The notes under the pieces were generated by a model. The model was not told where the DNA came from and did not search any database. It worked only from the letters and a program-made list of their open reading frames with translations. From the NCBI GenBank assembly GCA_017462445.1, contig JAFTRB010000078.1, forward strand, positions 1 through 14,100: 14,100 nucleotides of DNA. Reading direction: 5' to 3'. Below, one piece after another: positions 6,195 through 12,587 of this stretch. This DNA is from Clostridia bacterium (lineage in GTDB: Bacteria > Bacillota_A > Clostridia > Oscillospirales > CAG-272). How positions within the stretch are numbered: the stretch's first letter is position 1; each line of letters starts with the position of its first letter. A program made the position numbers and the translations under genes.

Positions 6195-7015
6195 ATTTGC
6201 ACCGGCTCAAAGGCAAAGCCGCGTGCCAGCTGCTTTGAGGTCAACAGTGAATAAGCCCTGGCTGATACAATCCAAAGCGAGCGCTCACGCCCTGGCCCGA
6301 AAATCTCGGCAGTCTTATAAAAGTCAATTGATTTATCAAGATGCTTTTCCTTGATTCTTAAAATAAATTTACTGTCTATCTCGTATTTTTCCCTGCCGCA
6401 CATAGGGCAGAATGTCCTTTTTGTGCTTTCCGGTATAATAAGAGCCTCGCTACTCAAAGTATTTGTTATTTGCAATTGAAAAGCATTGGGCATTACATCG
6501 CCATCCTTCCACCTTATCACAGGCTCAAAGGTAATACCACATAATCCCTCACGCTCAATATAATTCTTAAGCAACTCATCGCAGAAAACAAAATTATCTC
6601 CCTCATAGGCGGAATAAAGATGATTATTCTTCGTCCACTTTATAGAGGAAAAAGCAAAGGGTGCTATCTGTCTATGGTGATATGCCCCCTCTTGAATAAA
6701 AGAGTCCACATTCTTTTTTATGAGGCAGGAAAATTCCAATGTCCCCTTATCCTTTGATTCTAATTTCGGACTTCTTGGATACATAACCAACCACTCGGCA
6801 CGATTTAATTCCTCGGTTGAAAAGGACAACCAACTACAAGTGGGAGAAAAGGGAATTTTTTTTACAAGAGATTCGTTATATTCGTCACAGCAAATGTCAA
6901 AAGCCATATCTTTAGCAAACGGCATTTCTAACACTTCTACCTTGCAGTTATTCCTTAATAGCTCTTGATATATTTCAAAATCGAATGGAATGAAATAATG
7001 GTTTATAATTCTCAT
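6191..7015 (-). CDS. Immunity-like protein with duplicated motif and CxxCG site (274 aa, function unproven)
   Basis: A soluble protein with no signal peptide or membrane segment. Start ATG 7015 has AGGTGA eight bases upstream and lies 24 bases after the previous stop. Two equally long segments look alike: residues 142-166 (FVFCDELLKNY to GITFEPV) and 248-272 (WIVSARAYSLL to GFAFEPV), each a hydrophobic strand, a helix and a G-x-x-FEPV end. A CPMCG site (203-207) lies between them, with other cysteines (C24, C42, C43, C60, C97, C145, C159) scattered. The ending, in which a strand, a helix and then GFxFEPV close the protein, recalls families known or proposed as polymorphic-toxin immunity proteins (DUF1629/Imm43-like, and double-CXXCG proteins). 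I infer that from memory of layout only. No toxin gene is visible. GC is low, as in the rest of the cassette. Confidence 0.7.
   Translation of the reverse strand: MRIINHYFIPFDFEIYQELLRNNCKVEVLEMPFAKDMAFDICCDEYNESLVKKIPFSPTCSWLSFSTEELNRAEWLVMYPRSPKLESKDKGTLEFSCLIKKNVDSFIQEGAYHHRQIAPFAFSSIKWTKNNHLYSAYEGDNFVFCDELLKNYIEREGLCGITFEPVIRWKDGDVMPNAFQLQITNTLSSEALIIPESTKRTFCPMCGREKYEIDSKFILRIKEKHLDKSIDFYKTAEIFGPGRERSLWIVSARAYSLLTSKQLARGFAFEPVQI
6933..6951. repeat. 19-base direct repeat, copy 2
   Basis: ACTTCTACCTTGCAGTTAT, identical to 6176-6194 and 757 bases away. This copy is inside the 5' part of the 274-residue gene, where on the minus strand it encodes NCKVEV (residues 23-28) in an otherwise ordinary coding context. 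The two copies therefore bracket almost the whole gene. Confidence 0.8.
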
Positions 7016-7039
7016 AATTAATCACCTAATTGGGTTCTC

Positions 7040-8029
7040 TTACTTCTCCTGCTCGTTGCTCTCCTCCTGCTCCTCCTCAAGAAGCGTTCTTGCAAGCCTT
7101 TCTGACTCATATAGTCGCTTTGCCCTGATGCGCCTGTTAAGCCTTATTAAGCTATAAGGAATATAGAAGGCTATGTATGCGATACATACAATAGTGAAAA
7201 TAAGGTCAGGGAGTCCGGTAATACCGGGGGATGTCACTCTCCTTACAATAGAGGCAGCCACAGCAAAGTAATTAATTATCTTCAACAGCTTATCCGAAAA
7301 GGTTTCCTCGATATCATCGATGTAGTATTCCTCCTTAGCAGCCGTAGCTACACGGATTCCCTTTTTCTCACCATTTGTATCTGTGGTGGATTCCTCGGTT
7401 GATGTTTCCACGGGTGTCACTTCACCAAATTCTTCTTCCTCACCATCCACACCGCCGAAGGGCAAAAGCACACGCTCGTTGTGGTATATGTCTGTAACGG
7501 TAATCTGGAACTTACCAAGGTGCTTTACATGCTCTTTGAATTTCTGAATTCGTTGCATAGAAATTGCATAAAGCTTTACAATTCTGCCAATTAAACGCGA
7601 ACTGTTTAACCATGATCGATACTCAAATAAATTATCGCTTATGTATTTTTTACCACTTTTTAAATAAATTTCTATTCTTGCAAAATGACTATCTTGCACA
7701 AATTCATTAAACGATATATAAATCTTTTCTATTTCGCTCCACTTAAATCGTTTTATTAAAATGTTTGGGACAACATATACTTTTCCATCGGGACAGATAT
7801 GCAACCCGACAAATTGTCCAGAAAGCGCAAATATAGCGAGAGCAAGGAAAAAAAGGCAAACAGCCAAAGAGATTGGCCATTCATCTATATAATATATCGG
7901 TAAGATGATTGATGCGATAATGAAGAATGAAGACAACAAAAGCATTGGTATTAACACAAAAAAACTATTTGCCCTATTCAATAAAAACAGATGAATAGTC
8001 TTGTTAATTTGTAAGCATTTCTTTGACAT
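7040..8029 (-). CDS. Membrane protein with PH-like domain (329 aa)
   Basis: Start ATG 8029, preceded by GGGGGG at good spacing, is preferred over GTG 8053, which has no ribosome binding site and would add eight residues. Two membrane helices (about 23-47 and 52-70) are followed by a cytosolic beta-rich segment (about 75-150) with DGKVYVVPNI and KRFKWSEIEKIYIS. That W-x-x-I-x-x-I pattern is typical of small bacterial PH-like (YcxB/bPH-type) domains. Next come a basic helix, an acidic Ser/Thr-rich linker (about 194-222), an apparent membrane segment (about 275-296), a basic RLNRRIRAKR patch, and an acidic tail ending EEEQEESNEQEK. It is first in the cassette, directly under the strong promoter. 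The DNA for residues 1 to about 165 is about 20-35% GC and the rest about 50%, suggesting a mosaic gene. Function unknown; a membrane sensor or scaffold is possible. Confidence 0.75.
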   Translation of the reverse strand: MSKKCLQINKTIHLFLLNRANSFFVLIPMLLLSSFFIIASIILPIYYIDEWPISLAVCLFFLALAIFALSGQFVGLHICPDGKVYVVPNILIKRFKWSEIEKIYISFNEFVQDSHFARIEIYLKSGKKYISDNLFEYRSWLNSSRLIGRIVKLYAISMQRIQKFKEHVKHLGKFQITVTDIYHNERVLLPFGGVDGEEEEFGEVTPVETSTEESTTDTNGEKKGIRVATAAKEEYYIDDIEETFSDKLLKIINYFAVAASIVRRVTSPGITGLPDLIFTIVCIAYIAFYIPYSLIRLNRRIRAKRLYESERLARTLLEEEQEESNEQEK

Positions 8030-8059
8030 ATTCTGTTGCCCCCCAAGGTACACTCTGAC

Positions 8060-8094
8060 ACTATAATTATATCATAGTTAAGCGTCAACCTCAA
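8060..8094 (-). promoter_or_regulatory. Overlapping double sigma-A promoter of the cassette
   Basis: On the minus strand two full promoters overlap, offset by six bases. TTGACG (8083-8088), 17 bases, TATAGT (8060-8065); and TTGAGG (8089-8094), 17 bases, TATAAT (8066-8071). Transcripts would begin roughly 20-30 bases before ATG 8029. No operator-like palindrome is obvious. Together they predict high constitutive expression of the three downstream genes. Confidence 0.8.
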
Positions 8095-8226
8095 TACAAT
8101 TTATCATATAAAAGCAATTTCTCCCTTTTGCATAAAAAAGAAAGAATTATAGGTGTGGTAGGGAAGTTTAGCGGTAGGTTTTTATATATTTTGCATAAAG
8201 CCAAAAAAAGAGGTTGTCAAAGGCAG

Positions 8227-8268
8227 AAAGAACCCCGACAAGGCAAGTCCTTTGTCGGGGTTCTTTTT
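8227..8268 (-). terminator. Strong hairpin terminator after the rhamnosidase gene
   Basis: A perfect 15-base stem (8227-8241 with 8252-8266) contains GAACCCCGACAA and encloses a ten-base loop. On the minus strand it is followed by TTTCTGCCTTT after the rhamnosidase stop; on the plus strand by TTCTTTTTAT. It can act in both directions. No gene is seen in 8095-8226, so its main job is probably to end the ABC-F/rhamnosidase operon and insulate the cassette. Confidence 0.85.
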
Positions 8269-8278
8269 ATGTATTCTA

Positions 8279-10453
8279 TTAAATTGTATGAACGCTCTCG
8301 CCCACGGGCAGGGTGATCTCCTTACCGTTCAGGCTTACTACCGCCTTGACTCCCTCGGGGATGGAGGTGGTAATAGTCAGGCTCTCGCCCTCGCGCTTAT
8401 ATTCTATGGAGATTTTTCCGCCGTTCATAGTAACCAAGCTTCCCTTTGCCCACTTAACCTGCTCGGTTGCCATCGGGGATATTACAACATCGGTGTAGCC
8501 GACGCTACCCTCGCGCATCCTGATGCCAAGGACATAATCAAAGAGGTAGGCTGCAGCCGCGCCAAACATCGGGTGGCAGAGCGAACGGGATTTGTCGCCC
8601 CAGTATTCGGGAAGGGTGGTAAGTCCCTTCTGCATAAATCTGCCAAAGCCGTGAGGCTCGGAGGCGCTCATCAGCCTGACCGCAATGTCACCTCTTCCGC
8701 ATTCAAACAGCATTCGGGTGACGATATCTGTGCCGAAAATGCCCGTATCGTAGTAGCCAAGCTCGTCATAATGATTGATAAAGCCTGCTTTTGTGTCATC
8801 TCTGCCGATACCCACATCCAGCATAAAGGCGTTACCGCCCTGGTAGCAGCCGAAGAAGCTGCCGTTGTTGGGGTCCATATACGCGTTTTTGAGCGCCTTG
8901 CTCTTTCTGCGGATTATATCCTTGAAGTAGGGGATATCATCCTCCTTGCCGATAACCCTTGCAATCTTGATAAGTCTCTCGGCGCTCTTGATATAGAAGT
9001 ATGTATTCACAAATGCCGGGGGAAGCGCAACCGGATTGGGGGGACACCAGTCGCCCAGGCACCAGTCTCCGTCCCTGTCGCGGATGACAAGCTCGCCCTC
9101 TGACTTAATCTCGAGATAGTCGAGATACATCAGCATCTGGTCGTACATCTCTGCCATAGGCTCGCTGTCGCCAAAGCGGAGATAATACTCATAGGGAACG
9201 GTGACGATAGCCGAGCCCCAGCCGCCAATTCCGCCGCCTGCAAGAGTGTAGGGCGCTGTGTTATGAACCTTTCCGCTATTGCGGTCCTGGCAGTCCGAGA
9301 TGTCATAGAGCCACTTGCGGTAGAACTCCCTCGAGTCGGTCATCATCATTGCCGCGTGGCAGACAAGCTGACCGTCACCGGTGTAGCCCCTTCTCTCAAT
9401 CTGCGGACAGTCGGAGGGGATACCCGTGTGCATATTTATTAACTGGGTGTGCAGGAAGGTCTTGAAAAGATAGTTAAGCGTATCGTTGTCGCATTCAAAG
9501 GAGGCGGTCGCGCCAAGGTCGGAGTGAACCTCCTGAACCTCTAAAATTTTCGCATTTCCCTCAACCCTTGCGTACCTTGCTGCAATCCAGCCGAACACAG
9601 GGCGGATAAGCTTTGTTTTTCCGTCTGCTATGATATTAAAGACCTGCGCATGGGCGTGCGTCATATCGATGTTCTTTCTACTTGCGTCAAGCGCCTCGGA
9701 GAAGAAAATCTTAACACGCTCCCCCTCCTTTGCCGAAAGCTCGACTATGGGATAGAAGGTTGTGTTGATGCCAAAATCGTATATAGTATAGCCCTCGCCG
9801 CTATATATAGGCGTTGCCTTCAGCGTGCGGATAATTCTGTCCCTCGGGCAGTCCGAGAGCATATAGCTCGTTCCCTGGAGGGGTAAGTCCCTGACAGTTG
9901 GACGGCATTCGCCACCAAAGGATGTGGCAAGCTCGGCTCTTCCCAGGCGGAGGTCAATGCTCTCGCCCATATTATAGTGGTTGTTTACCACATGAGAGGG
10001 AGTCCACAGGGCAGACTCCACCCGCGACAGATGCTCTCTTGCATTTTCGCCCTCGCCGAGGATAATACGGTAAATGACCTTTTTTCTTCCGTCCGCCTGT
10101 CTTTCCTCCCAGATAGGCTTATTGTACCAGCCGTTTCCAAGGAGAATGGCTATAACATTCTCGCCATCGCAGAGAAGCTCCGAGATATCCATAACCTCGG
10201 GATATGCTCGGTAGCCCTGAAGCTCGCCTAAGGGGCGATGGTATATATGCTCAAACTGGGTGTCCAGCGGCAGGCACTCGGTATCGTGAGCGCGAACGCC
10301 GTTGACATAAACCGAGAAAACACCAAGCCCCAAAACGGTAATTTCTGCTTTCTCGCCCTTCCTTGCCTCAAATTTGTCTAGAATAACCGGGATATCGCGG
10401 TCATCTCCTGTACCAATCCATTCGGCGTTGCCGAACATCTCAACCTGTGTCAT
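8279..10453 (-). CDS. GH78 alpha-L-rhamnosidase, intracellular
   Basis: This inverting glycoside hydrolase removes terminal alpha-L-rhamnose from plant glycosides or rhamnose-containing polysaccharides. It has no signal peptide, so it should act in the cytoplasm on imported oligosaccharides. Domain order is an N-terminal beta domain (about 10-170, with VYVNGVR and LLGNGWYN), a jelly-roll (about 210-320), an (alpha/alpha)6 barrel (about 320-640) and a C-terminal beta domain. In the barrel, DCPQIERRGYTGD (348-360) carries D348, E353 and D360, matching the conserved acidic residues of the family, and TTLPEYWG (612-619) supplies E616, matching the second catalytic glutamate. Length (724) is at the short end of the family, with no extra N-terminal module. 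Start ATG 10453 has a perfect AGGAGG that overlaps the end of the upstream ABC-F gene, which stops 9 bases earlier, so the two are co-transcribed. Confidence 0.95.
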   Translation of the reverse strand: MTQVEMFGNAEWIGTGDDRDIPVILDKFEARKGEKAEITVLGLGVFSVYVNGVRAHDTECLPLDTQFEHIYHRPLGELQGYRAYPEVMDISELLCDGENVIAILLGNGWYNKPIWEERQADGRKKVIYRIILGEGENAREHLSRVESALWTPSHVVNNHYNMGESIDLRLGRAELATSFGGECRPTVRDLPLQGTSYMLSDCPRDRIIRTLKATPIYSGEGYTIYDFGINTTFYPIVELSAKEGERVKIFFSEALDASRKNIDMTHAHAQVFNIIADGKTKLIRPVFGWIAARYARVEGNAKILEVQEVHSDLGATASFECDNDTLNYLFKTFLHTQLINMHTGIPSDCPQIERRGYTGDGQLVCHAAMMMTDSREFYRKWLYDISDCQDRNSGKVHNTAPYTLAGGGIGGWGSAIVTVPYEYYLRFGDSEPMAEMYDQMLMYLDYLEIKSEGELVIRDRDGDWCLGDWCPPNPVALPPAFVNTYFYIKSAERLIKIARVIGKEDDIPYFKDIIRRKSKALKNAYMDPNNGSFFGCYQGGNAFMLDVGIGRDDTKAGFINHYDELGYYDTGIFGTDIVTRMLFECGRGDIAVRLMSASEPHGFGRFMQKGLTTLPEYWGDKSRSLCHPMFGAAAAYLFDYVLGIRMREGSVGYTDVVISPMATEQVKWAKGSLVTMNGGKISIEYKREGESLTITTSIPEGVKAVVSLNGKEITLPVGESVHTI

Positions 10454-10462
10454 AAGGCCTCC

Positions 10463-12388
10463 TTACATAGTCAACTCGTATAGCTCGAGTAGCTCTTCCT
10501 CAATTTCGTTTTTGCGTGTGTCTATTTCCGCGGCTCTTTGGTAGTCTGTCGCCGCCTCGCCGAACAGCTCGGTCTCTAAAGCCTCAAGCTCCTTTTCAAG
10601 CTCGGCAATTTTAGCCTTCGCCCTTTCAATTTTTCTCTCCTGGGCGCGTCTTTCCGCCGTCTCGCGCTTCTTCTGCTCATACTCCTCCTTCGAGGAGCTG
10701 CTTCTTTTCTCTTCGACCACCCCGGCATTTCCGCGCATCTCCCTCAGATGCATATATGCGGCAAAGGCGTCATCGTAGTCCTCAAGCTCATAGTCCAGCA
10801 TACCGTTTTCACGGGTGGGGTCCAGCTCGATTATTCTTGTGGCGATCCTGCCCATAAAATACCTGTCGTGCGATACTGCGATAACCGTTCCGTCAAAGCC
10901 TAAAAGGGCATTCTCCAGCGCCTCGCAGGAGCCGATATCCAGATGGTGTGTAGGCTCGTCCATTATAAGCAGATTGACTTTTTTCAGTATGAGCTTGGCA
11001 AGAGTGACCCTTGCTCTTTCTCCGCCCGATAGGGTGGAGATCTTTTTTTCTATATCGTCTGCGCCAAAGAGGAACAGAGCCAGCGTGCTTCTTAGCTCCA
11101 GGTCGGTCTTGTCAGGGTACTCGGCACGCATCTCCTCAAATATTGTATTGCTTTCGGTAAGCCCTCTGTTCTCCTGGTCGTAGTAGCCTATCTTTATGTT
11201 ATACCCAAGTGTGATTTTGCCCTCGTCCGGCACAAGTCGGCTGTTCATCAGCTTCATCAGCGTGCTTTTGCCCGAGCCGTTCGGCCCTAAGAACATAACC
11301 CTCTCGCCGCGACGGATAAGCAGGGAGAGATTTCTGATCAAGGGCCTTTGCCCGTAGGAGAAGGAGAGGTTCTTTATCTCCATAACATCTCCCGCGCTCT
11401 CCTCGTCGGCATTAAAGCGGATGCGTATATCCCTCGGAGCCTTGGGCGCAAGCTCGACAAGCTGCATTCTTGCCAGCTGCTTTTCCTTGGATCTTATAGT
11501 AACAAAGTTATGCTCGCGGTTGCACCGCCTCTGGAATTCTATATTTGCGCGAATTTTCTCAATAACCTTTTGCTGCTCTCTGTATTTCTTTTCAAGCGAG
11601 GCAGCCTCTGCCTGCTGCTGATCCTTACAAGCGGAGTAGGAGCCGTGGTACAGGCGAGCGCGCGAATATTGTATATGAAGGGTTTTGCTTGTGGTACGGT
11701 CAAGGAAATATCTGTCGTGGGAGATGATCAGGACGGTTTTTTTATAGGAGGAAATATAGCCCTCCAGCCACTCCAGCGCATCAATATCCAGGTGGTTGGT
11801 CGGCTCGTCAAGCATAAGGATATCCGGCTCGGTGGCTAAAAGACGGGCGAGAGCAAGCCTTGTATACTGTCCTCCCGAGAGCGTCTTTATTCTCGCATTG
11901 ATAAGCCCCTCGTCAAAGCCTAATTGCAGCAGCATTCCGCGGCATCTGGAGCGGAATTCAAGTCCTCCGCCCGAGGTATATCTTCGGTTTTCCTCGTTCA
12001 GTCTCTCGGTCAGTGAGATTATCTCCTCCTGAGAGCCACGCAGGGAGGCCTGCGCCAGGAGAGCTTCGGTTCTTGCTATATCGCCCTCAAGGCGGATAAG
12101 AGAGGGAAAGGCGGTGTACATATATTCAAGGCAGGTCATCTCGCCGGGGAGCAGAGATAGGTCGGGGTTCTGCTCCAGCATACCCACGGTATGTCCCTTT
12201 TGGATATATACATTTCCGGAGTCCGCCTCGCTCATCCCTGCGATAATTCGGAAAAGGGAGGTCTTGCCCGCTCCGTTCACACCGATAATTCCGACACGGT
12301 CCCCGTCATTTAAGGAGAAAGAAATATCCTTAAGCACCACATCCACGCCAAAGGCAAGGCATATATCCTGTACAGATAATGCTATCAT
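10463..12388 (-). CDS. ABC-F family ATPase (ribosome-associated translation factor type)
   Basis: A soluble protein with two fused ABC domains and no membrane segment. ABC-F proteins bind the ribosomal E site to relieve stalls, and some protect against antibiotics. Domain 1: Walker A GVNGAGKTS (36-44), signature LSGGQ (170-174), Walker B and catalytic E in LMLDEPTNHLD (191-201), SHDRYFLD (223-230). A linker (about 245-315) with KKYREQQKVIEKIRANIEFQ is the helical inter-domain arm. Domain 2: GPNGSGKST (368-376), LSGGE (453-457), MDEPTHHLD (476-484). A charged coiled coil (about 545-641) closes the protein, as in the YdiF/Uup-like group. The start has GGAGG at good spacing. The leader after the promoter is only about 30 bases, too short for the attenuators seen before many antibiotic-inducible members, so housekeeping use is more likely. 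It is the first gene of an operon with the rhamnosidase. Confidence 0.95.
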   Translation of the reverse strand: MIALSVQDICLAFGVDVVLKDISFSLNDGDRVGIIGVNGAGKTSLFRIIAGMSEADSGNVYIQKGHTVGMLEQNPDLSLLPGEMTCLEYMYTAFPSLIRLEGDIARTEALLAQASLRGSQEEIISLTERLNEENRRYTSGGGLEFRSRCRGMLLQLGFDEGLINARIKTLSGGQYTRLALARLLATEPDILMLDEPTNHLDIDALEWLEGYISSYKKTVLIISHDRYFLDRTTSKTLHIQYSRARLYHGSYSACKDQQQAEAASLEKKYREQQKVIEKIRANIEFQRRCNREHNFVTIRSKEKQLARMQLVELAPKAPRDIRIRFNADEESAGDVMEIKNLSFSYGQRPLIRNLSLLIRRGERVMFLGPNGSGKSTLMKLMNSRLVPDEGKITLGYNIKIGYYDQENRGLTESNTIFEEMRAEYPDKTDLELRSTLALFLFGADDIEKKISTLSGGERARVTLAKLILKKVNLLIMDEPTHHLDIGSCEALENALLGFDGTVIAVSHDRYFMGRIATRIIELDPTRENGMLDYELEDYDDAFAAYMHLREMRGNAGVVEEKRSSSSKEEYEQKKRETAERRAQERKIERAKAKIAELEKELEALETELFGEAATDYQRAAEIDTRKNEIEEELLELYELTM

Positions 12389-12427
12389 ATTATCCTCCTC
12401 TCTTAATACATATTTACTCGATTAAAT

Positions 12428-12456
12428 ATTTTAACATTTAGGAGTGAGGTTGTCAA
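12428..12456 (-). promoter_or_regulatory. Sigma-A promoter of the ABC-F/rhamnosidase operon
   Basis: On the minus strand a perfect TTGACA (12451-12456) and TAAAAT (12428-12433) are separated by exactly 17 bases, about 40 bases upstream of the ABC-F start. The -10 box is followed by the AT-rich leader and AGGAGG. No cre-like or operator palindrome is obvious, so sugar control of the rhamnosidase from this site is not evident. Confidence 0.8.
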
Positions 12457-12536
12457 GGGGAAAGGGGCTTTTTGGCATGATTAAGGTTATTTTTGGCAGG
12501 ATTACGGTCGGGGGCTGCCTATTCTCAATGTTTTTA

Positions 12537-12565
12537 TTGACACCTGCGCTTGCCCGTGATATACT
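12537..12565 (+). promoter_or_regulatory. Sigma-A promoter of the MORN-repeat gene
   Basis: TTGACA (12537-12542), 17 bases, TATACT (12560-12565), with the expected transcript start near 12572, about 16 bases before the ATG. It faces away from the ABC-F promoter. The 80 bases between the two promoters (12457-12536) hold no gene and no clear operator. Confidence 0.8.
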
Positions 12566-12587
12566 AAAGAAAAAAATGGGGGGCTGT

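Noticed and set aside
8030..8053. GTG 8053 as start of the PH-like membrane protein
   Set aside because: The GGGGGG ribosome binding site lies inside the extra codons and is correctly placed for ATG 8029.
8192..8220. Minus-strand TTGACA-17-TATGCA promoter candidate
   Set aside because: The -10 box matches at only three positions, and a much better promoter lies about 100 bases downstream.
8128..8316. Plus-strand 62-codon frame before the bidirectional terminator
   Set aside because: Runs through the terminator into the antisense of the rhamnosidase, is very basic and repetitive, and has no promoter with a good -35 box.
8252..9103. Plus-strand open frame of 283 codons
   Set aside because: Lies antisense to the well-supported rhamnosidase, shows no domain, and begins inside the terminator hairpin.
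12576..12587. ATG 12576 as start of the MORN protein
   Set aside because: It would be almost leaderless relative to the promoter and has no ribosome binding site; ATG 12588 has one.
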